Shown: positions 16,372 through 24,480 of the stretch, one piece after another | Layout: each line of letters opens with the position of its first letter | Position numbering within the stretch: position 1 is the stretch's first letter | DNA from: Isoetes engelmannii | Taxonomy: Eukaryota > Streptophyta > Lycopodiopsida > Isoetales > Isoetaceae | Reading direction: 5' to 3' | Assembly (NCBI GenBank): GCA_011763485.2 | Contig: JAANSK020000021.1 | Span: forward strand, 1-64,000 | DNA: 64,000 nt | Program-made: the position numbers and the translations under genes | Notes under the pieces: model-generated | Databases searched by the model: none | Told to the model about the DNA's origin: nothing | Seen by the model: the letters and a program-made list of their open reading frames with translations, nothing else

Positions 16372-17682
16372 ATGAGTCAGAGCTACACCGCGCCATCGAC
16401 CGTCGATGGCATCAAGCGCTTGGCCACGGCCCTGAAGCGCGAACATCGCATTCCCCTGCACGAAGCCCAGGCGCGCGCCGCGAAGATCGCGGGCTTCCAG
16501 AATTTTCGCCACGCCCAGAATCATCTCGCCGGCCGGATGCCGAAGCCGACCGCGGGGCATCGGCTTTTCATCACGGTCTACTGGTCCGACCGGGAGGCCG
16601 TTAGCAAGGGTCGTGAAACGCTCACCACCTCGTTGGCGGTCCCGTTCGATTCAATGACCAACACGCGGGCCATGGGTGAGGCGCGTGCACTGAGTGGATT
16701 CCGCCGCGCTGCCGCCGATCACATCCAGTTCGAGATGGTTGTGCCGAGGCAACAGCTGGCGCGGGCCGTTGGAATCAGCGCGGAACGAACCCTTCAATTC
16801 ATGGCGGCCACCGGTCTTCGGCCGGCCAACAGATCTGGACGCAGGAAGCTGTACTCGAAGATATCGGCTTCGCTGCCGGGCGAAGATCACGCGAGCATCT
16901 GGGTTGCACCTTCCACGGGTGGTCTGGTCATGATCGACGAGCCCTATGAGGGCGCCGTCGCTGGCCGCGAAGCAGAACGCATGCGCTGGGCTGAGCGCCA
17001 GGGCTTTCGAATCGTGAAGCCATCTTGGGCCGGTTTGTATTCCCCCGGTCGCTCGGAGATGTTCCTGATCGGTGCCGCTTCCGGTGGGCTTGATCTCGAC
17101 GGCCTGGCAGCGGTCATCAACCGGATGCCGGCCGCCCGAAGCGAACACGACTGGTCCGGCGAATCAGCACCATTCCGGCCTGTCTGGGTGAGCCCAGCCG
17201 ACAACCCCTCCCGGCGACGTCCAGCAACTCCGCTCGATCCATCTGTCCCCCCGCGCAAAGCCGCACGATCGGTGGGCTACGGAGGGGTGCTGGTTCCATT
17301 GAAAAGTCGGCGGCCTGATGCGCGCATGCCGATCGAGGGACATATCGAGGCCGGCAAACTCCTGCAGACGATCACATCGGTTTCGCGCGGCCGCGATTCG
17401 GTGCATCGCCCCCTGGATCATGTGCGCAGCGAGCTGGATGAATGGGTGCAGCGCGAATACAGCCGCCATGAACTGGCGAACGACGTCTTCTCGACGATGT
17501 ACTACCACCAGGAACCCGACATGCGGTCGATGGACGCGCAGGATCGCGTTGCCTATTGCCGGGACACGGTGCCCAAGATCCGAGCGCTGGTGGCGACGCA
17601 CTACCCCGACTGCGCGCCGAGGCGAGCTATGTTGAACAAACTGGCGATTGCGGAGCGGGCTCTGGACCGCTGGAAGGCCTAG
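16372..17682 (+). CDS. conserved mobile-element protein (DUF5623-like)
   Basis: 436 residues from ATG 16372, which has GGAG 7 bases upstream; an ATG at 16366 is too close to that site. The N-terminal part (STVDGIKRLATALKRE ... HEAQARAAKIAGFQNFRHAQNHL) is the hallmark of a family I recall as DUF5623 in plasmids and islands. The middle carries a helix-turn-helix-like SAERTLQFMAATGL. The C-terminal third is helical (DHVRSELDEWVQREYSRHELANDVF). Function unknown; soluble. It is monocistronic between a promoter at 16201 and a hairpin at 17691. Confidence 0.65.
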   Translation: MSQSYTAPSTVDGIKRLATALKREHRIPLHEAQARAAKIAGFQNFRHAQNHLAGRMPKPTAGHRLFITVYWSDREAVSKGRETLTTSLAVPFDSMTNTRAMGEARALSGFRRAAADHIQFEMVVPRQQLARAVGISAERTLQFMAATGLRPANRSGRRKLYSKISASLPGEDHASIWVAPSTGGLVMIDEPYEGAVAGREAERMRWAERQGFRIVKPSWAGLYSPGRSEMFLIGAASGGLDLDGLAAVINRMPAARSEHDWSGESAPFRPVWVSPADNPSRRRPATPLDPSVPPRKAARSVGYGGVLVPLKSRRPDARMPIEGHIEAGKLLQTITSVSRGRDSVHRPLDHVRSELDEWVQREYSRHELANDVFSTMYYHQEPDMRSMDAQDRVAYCRDTVPKIRALVATHYPDCAPRRAMLNKLAIAERALDRWKA

Positions 17683-17690
17683 TAGGTGGC

Positions 17691-17721
17691 ACGGCCGGCA
17701 GCCGTCGCTGCTGCCGGCCGT
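17691..17721 (+). terminator. strong hairpin after the DUF5623-like gene
   Basis: Perfect 11-base arms ACGGCCGGCAG and CTGCCGGCCGT around a 9-base loop, starting 8 bases after the stop codon. No run of T follows, so it may act as an mRNA 3' stabiliser or a weak terminator instead of a classical intrinsic terminator. Confidence 0.55.
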
Positions 17722-18018
17722 CTGGTGGCATCCGCTAGTGCAGGCGCGTTTTACCGATCCCGTCAGCTGCATCCCCGGCGCCAAACGCGATTTGATCCGC
17801 ATCGTCGGTCAAGGAAGGGTCATCTGGTTGAAGAAGGAAAAAGTGGCGGTTTTGGATTCCTTCAAAATCAATAGCTTACAAGTGTTTTGTGTATAATTGT
17901 CTTTATTAACAATGACTTATGGTAGGCCTCAAAATAGCCCTTCGAGCCGTCTTTAGCCGGCCAAATTGCGAAACCGAGCTTGAAAAAGCGGCGGTTTGGA
18001 GTTTTCGCACAGCTCGCT
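17722..18018. other. AT-rich convergent intergenic island with a direct repeat
   Basis: No gene supported. This is the most AT-rich stretch I see in the window (about 17840-17940). It holds a near-identical direct repeat, GAAAAAGTGGCGGTTTTGGA at 17837-17856 and GAAAAAGCGGCGGTTTGGA at 17982-18000, and a small inverted repeat ATTGT/ACAAT at 17896-17913 around TTTATTA. TATAAT at 17892 has no matching -35. Could be an origin-like element, an excision scar or a matrix-like site; unresolved. Confidence 0.4.
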
Positions 18019-18531
18019 TCATGGTGAAACCGGCCCCTCTTGCGTGAATAACTCCGGCTGACTGGGGATCGCCGCCACATCCTCACCGCGGCCGCTCATC
18101 ATGAGACACCAACCGGCTTTTTCGATTACCCGAGGATGATGTGCGTGCTCGAGGCCTCGGTAGGCGTCATAAGCCGTCGCCCAGTCGCCCTTTAGGAACA
18201 AAGCATCCGCTTCGCCTTCGGCAGACGCCGGCAGTTCAGGTCGCTCTCGAACCAGCTGGTGGAGCGTATGGCCAAGCGGTTGCCCATAGACTGAAGGCCG
18301 GCTGTTGCGCGCCTTGCGGAACAGGTCACCGGATTCCTTTCTCAGCCGCTTGAGTAGCTGTTCGGCTGTTCGTTCGCCGAGTGCTCGGACCTTCTTGTCC
18401 GACCCGTCTACAAGTTCGACAGCGTCGCCGTCGTGCTTGGTTCGGCGGTATGCCGCGCCACTTTCGTGAGTCGCAATACCCGCGATGTCGTCGAGGGTCC
18501 ATGCCGTGGTCCAGCCCGGCCGGTTACCCAT
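18019..18531 (-). CDS. hypothetical protein
   Basis: 170 residues, ATG at 18531. Contains a basic helical segment (ERTAEQLLKRLRKESGDLFRKAR) and a TPR-like stretch (AEGEADALFLKGDWATAYDAYRGLEHAH). No recognised family. It lies 137 bases downstream of the 742-residue sigma-like gene on the same strand, so it may be its operon partner. Confidence 0.5.
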   Translation of the reverse strand: MGNRPGWTTAWTLDDIAGIATHESGAAYRRTKHDGDAVELVDGSDKKVRALGERTAEQLLKRLRKESGDLFRKARNSRPSVYGQPLGHTLHQLVRERPELPASAEGEADALFLKGDWATAYDAYRGLEHAHHPRVIEKAGWCLMMSGRGEDVAAIPSQPELFTQEGPVSP

Positions 18532-18668
18532 GGGCTACGTCCTTATCAGGGGCGGCGGCCGTCAGGCGGGCCAAGTCGTTGCGCGCATGAAACATGGTGA
18601 TCCCCAGATGGTTCGGCCTCTCGATCCGGGAGGCGCCGGCACAACGCCTTCATTCTAACGCCCGCGTT

Positions 18669-20897
18669 TCACCCCTTCCCGACCGAAAGCGTCCGCTGCT
18701 CCATGTCGAAACCCAAGATCAACACATCGCCCGGCTTCGCGATCGTGCGCAGCGTTCCCGCGAGACCCTTGATCCGCAACGTAGGGGAACGGTCTGCCTC
18801 ACTACTATTTGCAACAACTTCAATCTCGCCCGATACGATCCCGGTGGCGTGATATAGACCAGGTAAAACCGCTTGCTGAAGCGCTGCAGGGACGGCGATG
18901 ACGTAGTTCCTCATGACCGCTTCGGTGATTTGGAACGACCAACTCCGACTCCCGGTAATCGGCTCGCCATACTCGTCTCCCGAGCGAAGTTTGGTCCGCC
19001 CTCTGCTGTTATCGATGGCGCGGCGGGCCTCTGCCAAGCGTTCGGGGTCGAGCTCGAATCCTCTCATGGCGAATAACTCGCGTCCGATAGTCGTGATGAA
19101 GGGCGCATCGCCAAACATCACCTCGAAGGTCACCTTCTTGATGTCGCAGACTCCCAGCACGTATTCGCGCACCTCGGTTCGCCGCGCGATCCCGCGAAGC
19201 TTGAGCATCGCCTGAAGAATCTCGAAGTGAACATTTCCAAGCGCTTCCTTTGGTCCAGGGCAGCTCTCGGCCGCACTGATGTGACCATGGCCATTGAGGT
19301 GAACGAATGGCAGCCGGTCGCAGATCGCCTGAATGACCAGCGCCGGCGGCAAGACCGTGCTCCCCGTCGAATACTCCTTGCCCTGGCTCCAGCGTCGATC
19401 GCGGTCCGACCTAATCAATCCGCCAAACACGATGTCGATGGATAGTGGCTCGGGTCTCACGCAGACCATCCGCAGGATCTGGTTGGCCAGCCGGTTGCGG
19501 GCCGAATCCTTGAACCAAAACCACCCTGTTTCCTGGTGCAGCCACTCGAAGTCCGCTGCTCCTTCAAGGAAGGCCTTCACATCATCGTCAGTGACAGCCG
19601 ATCGCGTTTCCTTGGTGGCGCGGGCGGCGACCCACTCTGCTTGTGCCGCACCCACGTGGCTTACCGTTCTCACAGCCCAGCGATGCACTGCAGCTGCAGT
19701 CTTCTGCTGGACGTCTTCGGTAACCATCACCCCACGCACGCGCTTGGCCAGCACCTTGCGGTTCTGGAGCGAGCCCGCCTTCGCCATCCGGCCCAAAACC
19801 GTCGACGTGAACCGCTCAAGTTCGTTCAAGGAAAGGTTTGGACCCAACAAAGCCCTCATCGCGGGATCCGCCTCCAGCATTTCCCGGCGCGCCGGCAATC
19901 TCGCGTGGTAGCCGAGGTGGGCCTTGACCGTCGCAGGTGCCCAGATGGGCTGCGCTGTCGCGGCATCGAGCATCTTCTGCACGATCTGCCGCACCCGCTC
20001 GCGCGTCATGTTGTAGCGCTGGCCGATCGCTTCGAGTTCCGAGGCTCCGCGCCCCAGTAGGCCGAATCGACAGCTGTAGATCTCCAGGTTGCGCGCCCGG
20101 CGATCGACCTGAAAGCGCCGTAGCACCGTCCATGCGCCGATCTCCGCAATTTCATCACGCGCCGGTAGCCGCAGCGCCCGATCGAGACCGTCGATCAGCA
20201 GCGCTTGGTCATATCGTTCTGCGTGGCTGCGCCCCTCTGCCATGTCCTGCAGCGCTTCGCGGGTCGTCTGTCCCACACGGCAGACGGCTGCCAGACGCCT
20301 GCCAAAGCGCAAGTCGTCGAGTGTCGGGAGATCGCTTGCGCCTTGGGCGATCAGCGCGGCTGCGTGCGAATCGACCTCAGACAGGTCCCAGCTGACGGAT
20401 ACAAGCTCGGGGTCGGGGGCCTCGCTCGCAGGATCGGTCAGCAGCGACAAATTGACCGGCCTTTCCCATACTGTTTCGACGTACAGCAGAAGCACGATCA
20501 GCCGAACGCTCCCCAGCTCCAGCCGATCACTGATCTCGTCGATCGAGCGACCGCAGAGCATGCGTGGATCGTCGAGCGCACCCAGCAGGTCCAGGGAATC
20601 CCGGATCCATCCCGGTGCACCTTCGCACCAGGAGTCGCCGGCGGGCGGCGCTGACTTGTCGAGGACCAGGCGCATGCCTGAAAAGCCGAACAGGTATCGG
20701 AGCGAGTTGACGTAGGCCTTCACCTTGTCCCACTCGTCCTGGATGCTCTCCTCGTCGAGGGCGGCGTAATACGTCGAATCCGCGAGGGCACGCGTGCCCG
20801 GTTTGGATTGCTTACGGATCAGGCAATGCGGAAGCAGTCGGCCGAATAGCCGGACTACTCCTGAGGGACCGCCCAATTTGGGGACGATGTGGTGCAC
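18669..20897 (-). CDS. large sigma-70 region-4-like HTH protein (paralogue of first gene)
   Basis: 742 residues from a GTG at 20897. Around residues 288-306 lies IGQRYNMTRERVRQIVQK, a sigma-70 region-4-type helix-turn-helix. N-terminal to it is a helical region; C-terminal are several winged-helix-like segments ending in a beta-rich 130-residue tail. Several blocks match the product of the gene at the left edge in order and spacing (see that entry), so the element carries two diverged copies. There is no region 2, so it should not replace a sigma factor; DNA or RNA-polymerase binding is inferred. Promoter at 20977-21004. Confidence 0.72.
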   Translation of the reverse strand: MHHIVPKLGGPSGVVRLFGRLLPHCLIRKQSKPGTRALADSTYYAALDEESIQDEWDKVKAYVNSLRYLFGFSGMRLVLDKSAPPAGDSWCEGAPGWIRDSLDLLGALDDPRMLCGRSIDEISDRLELGSVRLIVLLLYVETVWERPVNLSLLTDPASEAPDPELVSVSWDLSEVDSHAAALIAQGASDLPTLDDLRFGRRLAAVCRVGQTTREALQDMAEGRSHAERYDQALLIDGLDRALRLPARDEIAEIGAWTVLRRFQVDRRARNLEIYSCRFGLLGRGASELEAIGQRYNMTRERVRQIVQKMLDAATAQPIWAPATVKAHLGYHARLPARREMLEADPAMRALLGPNLSLNELERFTSTVLGRMAKAGSLQNRKVLAKRVRGVMVTEDVQQKTAAAVHRWAVRTVSHVGAAQAEWVAARATKETRSAVTDDDVKAFLEGAADFEWLHQETGWFWFKDSARNRLANQILRMVCVRPEPLSIDIVFGGLIRSDRDRRWSQGKEYSTGSTVLPPALVIQAICDRLPFVHLNGHGHISAAESCPGPKEALGNVHFEILQAMLKLRGIARRTEVREYVLGVCDIKKVTFEVMFGDAPFITTIGRELFAMRGFELDPERLAEARRAIDNSRGRTKLRSGDEYGEPITGSRSWSFQITEAVMRNYVIAVPAALQQAVLPGLYHATGIVSGEIEVVANSSEADRSPTLRIKGLAGTLRTIAKPGDVLILGFDMEQRTLSVGKG

Positions 20898-20976
20898 AGG
20901 TAGTGAATCGTCAATCGAATGTCTGCCCGCTTGCGCTGGGCTAGGCGCCGAGTCTCCATGACCGGCAATGGTTCAA

Positions 20977-21004
20977 AATTTAGATCCGGAGGGAGCGGCT
21001 ACAA
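20977..21004 (-). promoter_or_regulatory. promoter for the 742-residue sigma-like gene
   Basis: Minus strand: -35 TTGTAG (20999-21004), 16-base spacer, -10 TAAATT (20977-20982). Predicted leader of about 75 bases to the GTG at 20897. No operator-like palindrome was seen here. Confidence 0.5.
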
Positions 21005-21107
21005 GCGATGGCGGTTTTAGACTGCCCAATACAACTGAATCCGGTCATAAACGACCCGCGAGTTCAACATGGAGTGCTCTCTGGCGTGGCAACAACCCTG
21101 TGGATTC

Positions 21108-22130
21108 TCAGTTACCCGACTTTTCTTTGAAAAACTTAATCTTGCGTCGGACCTCGGTGGCGACGTCTTCGATCGACCGACGCAGTTCGGGTGGCATTCG
21201 TGCGCCGCCGGGTGTGCTCTCAAGACTCAGCGCACCCAGGAAGGATGCTCCCGCCGGAAGGCGATGTGGACCAGTTGACTTGAGCAGATGAAGGACCCGG
21301 GGCCGTCGCGAGTCCTCCTCCGGCGTAATCGAGAAAAGGTAAGCCGAGCCTCCCGCCGCCGTCTCATCTGTCAACGCCAATGTGTCCATGGAAGGACTTG
21401 AAGTACGCTGCGCAAGTCCTTCAGCTTCGTAAATCATGGCGCACGCCGTTGCCCCCTCCTGCTGGAATGCAAGTGCATGTCCGAGAAACATGATCGTGCT
21501 GCGAGCGCTCGAATCGAGGAAAGGTTCAGCGTCGAGCGGTAGGATGGTTTCGCCGAAAGCAACGACAAGCTTTGGCTCGACGAACGTACCGGCAGTGCAA
21601 GATGCTATTGCAGGAATGAACGCGTACTGTCCTGCAAGCGACATCTCAGTATGGACACCGGGGACGCCGTTGCCCATTACCCTGTTCAAGGTTTGTTGAT
21701 CGAACATGTCGCCAAGTCCGGCGTCAGCGAGCACATCCCGCGTAGATCTCAACAAGGACTGCTCCACCGCTTCGGTCACGATTGGCAGCAGGTCTGCTAT
21801 TTGATCGAACAAAGCTCCGATCTTCGTAACGAGACATGCGGCCTCCGGAAGCCAGGTGCCTACGCAACGAGCGACCAGAAAGTCACCGCGGTAATCCTTC
21901 AGCATCGCCGCCACGCTTCCACACATCTCCTGGCTTTTAACCAGCACCGTGCGATCGGCAGGTAAACCGGTGCGCCCTTGCATGCGTAGCGCAGCACCGG
22001 TGCTCTGCAGAAGTTGCAGGACGGTGACAAGCTTGTCGTGGAAGCCGTTTAGGTGCTCAACGCTGTTGACATAGCTTGGCATTTTCGGAATTGCGACTTC
22101 GGGGATGTAGGGCGGAGCTTGACATATCAA
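21108..22130 (-). CDS. hypothetical protein, possibly bacterial effector/defence component
   Basis: 340 residues from TTG 22130, or 324 from ATG 22082 (MPSYVNSVEHLNGFHDK). Mostly helical N-terminal half (KLVTVLQLLQSTGAALRM ... ITEAVEQSLLRSTRD), then a beta-rich second half (KLVVAFGETILPLD ... GSAYLFSITPEED). No recognised family and no membrane segment. Divergent from umuD across a shared 150-base region. Function unknown. Confidence 0.5.
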   Translation of the reverse strand: MICQAPPYIPEVAIPKMPSYVNSVEHLNGFHDKLVTVLQLLQSTGAALRMQGRTGLPADRTVLVKSQEMCGSVAAMLKDYRGDFLVARCVGTWLPEAACLVTKIGALFDQIADLLPIVTEAVEQSLLRSTRDVLADAGLGDMFDQQTLNRVMGNGVPGVHTEMSLAGQYAFIPAIASCTAGTFVEPKLVVAFGETILPLDAEPFLDSSARSTIMFLGHALAFQQEGATACAMIYEAEGLAQRTSSPSMDTLALTDETAAGGSAYLFSITPEEDSRRPRVLHLLKSTGPHRLPAGASFLGALSLESTPGGARMPPELRRSIEDVATEVRRKIKFFKEKSGN

Positions 22131-22239
22131 CGTCCCGGCACAAGTTGATGCAATCGAGGCCCGTGTTGGGGTGGCGACGCGGCCACAGATCGTCCGGGCG
22201 GGCTTCGACGAACGATGCCGGACCTCGCACGTGGCCTAG

Positions 22240-22265
22240 TTTCGTGTAAATTTACTGTTACGAAA
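22240..22265. promoter_or_regulatory. umuDC operator: nested inverted repeats
   Basis: Outer arms TTTCGT (22240-22245) and ACGAAA (22260-22265) enclose the perfect palindrome GTAAATTTAC (22246-22255). It lies 18 bases before the umuD ATG, where a LexA-type repressor would act. The E. coli box (CTGT-N8-ACAG) is absent, so a lineage-specific LexA or a plasmid repressor is likelier. GTAA/TTAC half-sites recall the GTAACGCGTTAC regulon motif but with shorter spacing. Confidence 0.5.
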
Positions 22266-22283
22266 TCAAAACACATCCGGGCC

Positions 22284-22874
22284 ATGATTGAAAGACGAGG
22301 TGGTCACCGTACCGGAGCCGGTCGGCATTCCAAGTTCCTGCAACCCTCCGTAGTCATGCGGGTGCCGGGAGACGTGGCCCCCGCCCTGCGGACCTCTCTT
22401 GAGGCTTATCGGGAGCGTCTGCAGTTCAAGAATCTGGGCCTCGAGACCGTCGCGCTCGACCCCGCGCCCCTGATCCTCCAGTCAGTCCTGACCAAGGTAG
22501 CGGCTGGCTTCCCTTCGCCGGCCGACGACTACCTGGATGACGGGATCGACCTCAACCGCATGCTGGTACGCAACGGGCCGGCGACCTACATCTACACGGT
22601 CGAGGACGGCTCGGACTCGATGGTCGGGAAGGGCATCTCGGGCGGTGACCGGCTACTGGTCGACCGCTCGATCGAGCCACGCAACCGGCACATCGTCCTG
22701 GCACTGATCCCCGGGGAGGGGCTGACCGTCAAGGAACTGCAGATCCGCGGTGCGACGATGCGCCTGGTGCCTCATTCGCCGAATCCGATTCACAAGGCGC
22801 GTACCCTGAAGGATGGTGACGACATCCAGATCATCGGGGTGGTCACGACCGGTATCACCCAGTTCCCGACGTGA
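22284..22874 (+). CDS. umuD: UmuD-like translesion polymerase subunit (S24 peptidase)
   Basis: 196 residues from ATG 22284. The S24 self-cleaving fold starts at AAGFPSPADDYLDD, cut expected between Ala74 and Gly75; catalytic Ser112 is in DGSDSM and Lys150 in LTVKEL, 38 residues apart as in UmuD. The N-terminal 60 residues are longer than in E. coli UmuD and contain a GGHRTGAGR basic patch. On RecA-ssDNA stimulation it should cleave itself and form UmuD'2 with UmuC, giving polymerase V. The umuC start follows after 7 bases. Probably repressed through the operator at 22240-22265. Confidence 0.92.
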   Translation: MIERRGGHRTGAGRHSKFLQPSVVMRVPGDVAPALRTSLEAYRERLQFKNLGLETVALDPAPLILQSVLTKVAAGFPSPADDYLDDGIDLNRMLVRNGPATYIYTVEDGSDSMVGKGISGGDRLLVDRSIEPRNRHIVLALIPGEGLTVKELQIRGATMRLVPHSPNPIHKARTLKDGDDIQIIGVVTTGITQFPT

Positions 22875-22881
22875 GGTCCTC

Positions 22882-24159
22882 GTGAGCACGGGCGAGATCT
22901 ACGCCCTCGTCGACGTAAACAACTTCTATGTCTCCTGCGAACGGGCGTTCGACTGGAAGTTGAACGGCCGCCCTGTGGTGGTGCTGTCGAACAACGATGG
23001 CTGCGCGGTCGCCCGATCGAACGAGGTGAAAACCTTGGGCGTGAAGATGGGCACCCCCTGGCACAAGCTGAAGGACCTGGCGCGCGAGCACGGGATCATC
23101 GCCCTATCGTCGAACTACACGCTGTACGGCGACATGAGCCGGCGGGTCATGACGATCCTGGGCGACCTGGCGCCGCGGCTGGAGGTCTATTCGGTCGACG
23201 AAGCCTTCCTGGACTGCACCGGCATGCGCGAGCTCTTTGCGCATGGCCAGCTGATCAGGAAGCGGATCCTGATGTGGACCGGCCTGCCGGTATGCGTCGG
23301 CTTCGCGTCGACCAAGACCTTGGCCAAACTGGCCAACCACTGCGCCAAGAAATCCCTGGCCGGCGCCGACGGCGTGTGCGACCTCACCGCGCTGGATGCC
23401 GGCGCGCTCGATGCCCTGCTCGGCCGCATCGAGGTCGGCGAGGTCTGGGGCGTGGGCGGCAAAACCTGCGAGAAGCTGCAGACGATGGGTATTCACTCAG
23501 TGCTGGATCTGCGGCAGGCCGACATCGCGACGATCCGGAGCCGCTTCGGGGTGGTCCTCGAGCGCACCGTGCGGGAGCTGCGCGGCGAGTCGTGCCTGCC
23601 GCTGGAGATGGTGGCGCCCGACAAGCAGCAGATCATGTGCTCGCGGTCGTTCGGCCGGGACGTCGTGACGCTCGACGACCTGCGCCAGTCGGTGCTGACC
23701 TACGTCGCCCGGGCGGCCGAGAAGCTGCGCCGGCAGCAGTCGCTGGCCAGCTCGGTGATGGTGTTCGCTCGCACCAACCCGTTCAAGGATGTGCCGCAGC
23801 TGTCCCGGCAAATCGTGGTGCCACTGCCCCACCCGACCGACGACACGGTGATGCTCAGCCGTGCGGCGCGCGCCGGCATCGAGCGGATCTACGCGCCAGG
23901 CTACTGCTACAAGAAGTCCGGCACGATGCTGATGGGCCTCGAGCCCAAGGCCAGCCGACAGGTGACGCTGTTCGAGGATAAGGCGGCGATCGAGCGGCGA
24001 TCGCGACTCAACGAGACGATGGACCGGATCAACGCCAAGTTCGGCCGGCGTACGGTCGAGCTAGCCGGCGCTGGCATCGAGAAGACCTGGTCGATGCGGG
24101 CCAGCAACATGACGCCGGCTTACACCACCGACTGGAACAACCTGCCGCGAGTGCGTTGA
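22882..24159 (+). CDS. umuC: UmuC-like DNA polymerase V catalytic subunit
   Basis: 425 residues from GTG 22882 with GAGG 7 bases upstream. The Y-family palm is intact: first metal aspartate in YALVDVNNFYVSCERAF, second acidic pair in YSVDEAFLD (about 103-110), and the nucleotide-binding VVVLSNNDGCAVARSNE. HhH/little-finger regions follow, and the C-terminal VELAGAGIEKTWSMRA is the DUF4113 segment usual in UmuC. It copies past DNA lesions, mutagenically. Full length for the family, so the plasmid carries a working-looking SOS mutagenesis pair. Confidence 0.94.
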   Translation: MSTGEIYALVDVNNFYVSCERAFDWKLNGRPVVVLSNNDGCAVARSNEVKTLGVKMGTPWHKLKDLAREHGIIALSSNYTLYGDMSRRVMTILGDLAPRLEVYSVDEAFLDCTGMRELFAHGQLIRKRILMWTGLPVCVGFASTKTLAKLANHCAKKSLAGADGVCDLTALDAGALDALLGRIEVGEVWGVGGKTCEKLQTMGIHSVLDLRQADIATIRSRFGVVLERTVRELRGESCLPLEMVAPDKQQIMCSRSFGRDVVTLDDLRQSVLTYVARAAEKLRRQQSLASSVMVFARTNPFKDVPQLSRQIVVPLPHPTDDTVMLSRAARAGIERIYAPGYCYKKSGTMLMGLEPKASRQVTLFEDKAAIERRSRLNETMDRINAKFGRRTVELAGAGIEKTWSMRASNMTPAYTTDWNNLPRVR

Positions 24160-24186
24160 TCGGAGCACACGTAAAAGTGGTTATCG

Positions 24187-24232
24187 GAACCTTTGTTCTG
24201 AGATCTTTGTGGCTCATCCACAACAAAGGTTC
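24187..24232 (+). promoter_or_regulatory. hairpin that hides the ribosome site of the small membrane gene
   Basis: Perfect 11-base arms GAACCTTTGTT (24187-24197) and AACAAAGGTTC (24222-24232), with an inner GTGG/CCAC stem. The AAAGG ribosome-binding site (24225-24229) of the following ORF is inside the right arm, so folded mRNA should be poorly translated. This is a common design in RNA-regulated small membrane peptides. Confidence 0.6.
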
Positions 24233-24238
24233 GAAAAC

Positions 24239-24412
24239 ATGACTGTGATCTCTCTCGCCGCATCGCTCTTGGCACCGGTCTCTCTCGCCGCCCTCGGCTT
24301 GGGGGTGCTGCTGGGCTTCAAGCACCACCGCTCGGAAATCCGGGCTTTGTGCATCGGTTCGTGCGTCCTGATCGTCATCATAGTGATCACGACGCCGACT
24401 CCGTCGGTGTAG
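24239..24412 (+). CDS. 57-residue small membrane protein in the SOS island
   Basis: ATG 24239, 9 bases after AAAGG. The peptide has two hydrophobic helices (about residues 4-24 and 36-51) joined by the basic turn FKHHRSEIR, and no signal-peptidase site. It stands between umuC and the SRAP gene and is bracketed by a hairpin on each side (24187-24232 and 24421-24456), so it looks like an independent unit. Position, size and a sequestered ribosome site recall SOS-linked type I peptides such as TisB, but no similarity in sequence is claimed. It could instead be a harmless accessory protein. Confidence 0.55.
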   Translation: MTVISLAASLLAPVSLAALGLGVLLGFKHHRSEIRALCIGSCVLIVIIVITTPTPSV

Positions 24413-24420
24413 CCGCATGG

Positions 24421-24456
24421 CCCGGCGACTCGAATCCCTGAGCTCGAGTCGCCGGG
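24421..24456 (+). terminator. 13-bp perfect hairpin between small membrane gene and SRAP gene
   Basis: Arms CCCGGCGACTCGA (24421-24433) and TCGAGTCGCCGGG (24444-24456) with a 10-base loop, 8 bases after the stop of the small ORF, followed by ATTTC. The T run is short, so termination may be partial; SRAP is likely read through or has its own start. Confidence 0.65.
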
Positions 24457-24480
24457 ATTTCAATGCAGGAGACAGAAGGA

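Noticed and set aside
17892-17897. TATAAT in the AT-rich island as a promoter
   Set aside because: No -35 at 15-19 bases and no gene downstream on that strand; likely a by-product of AT richness.
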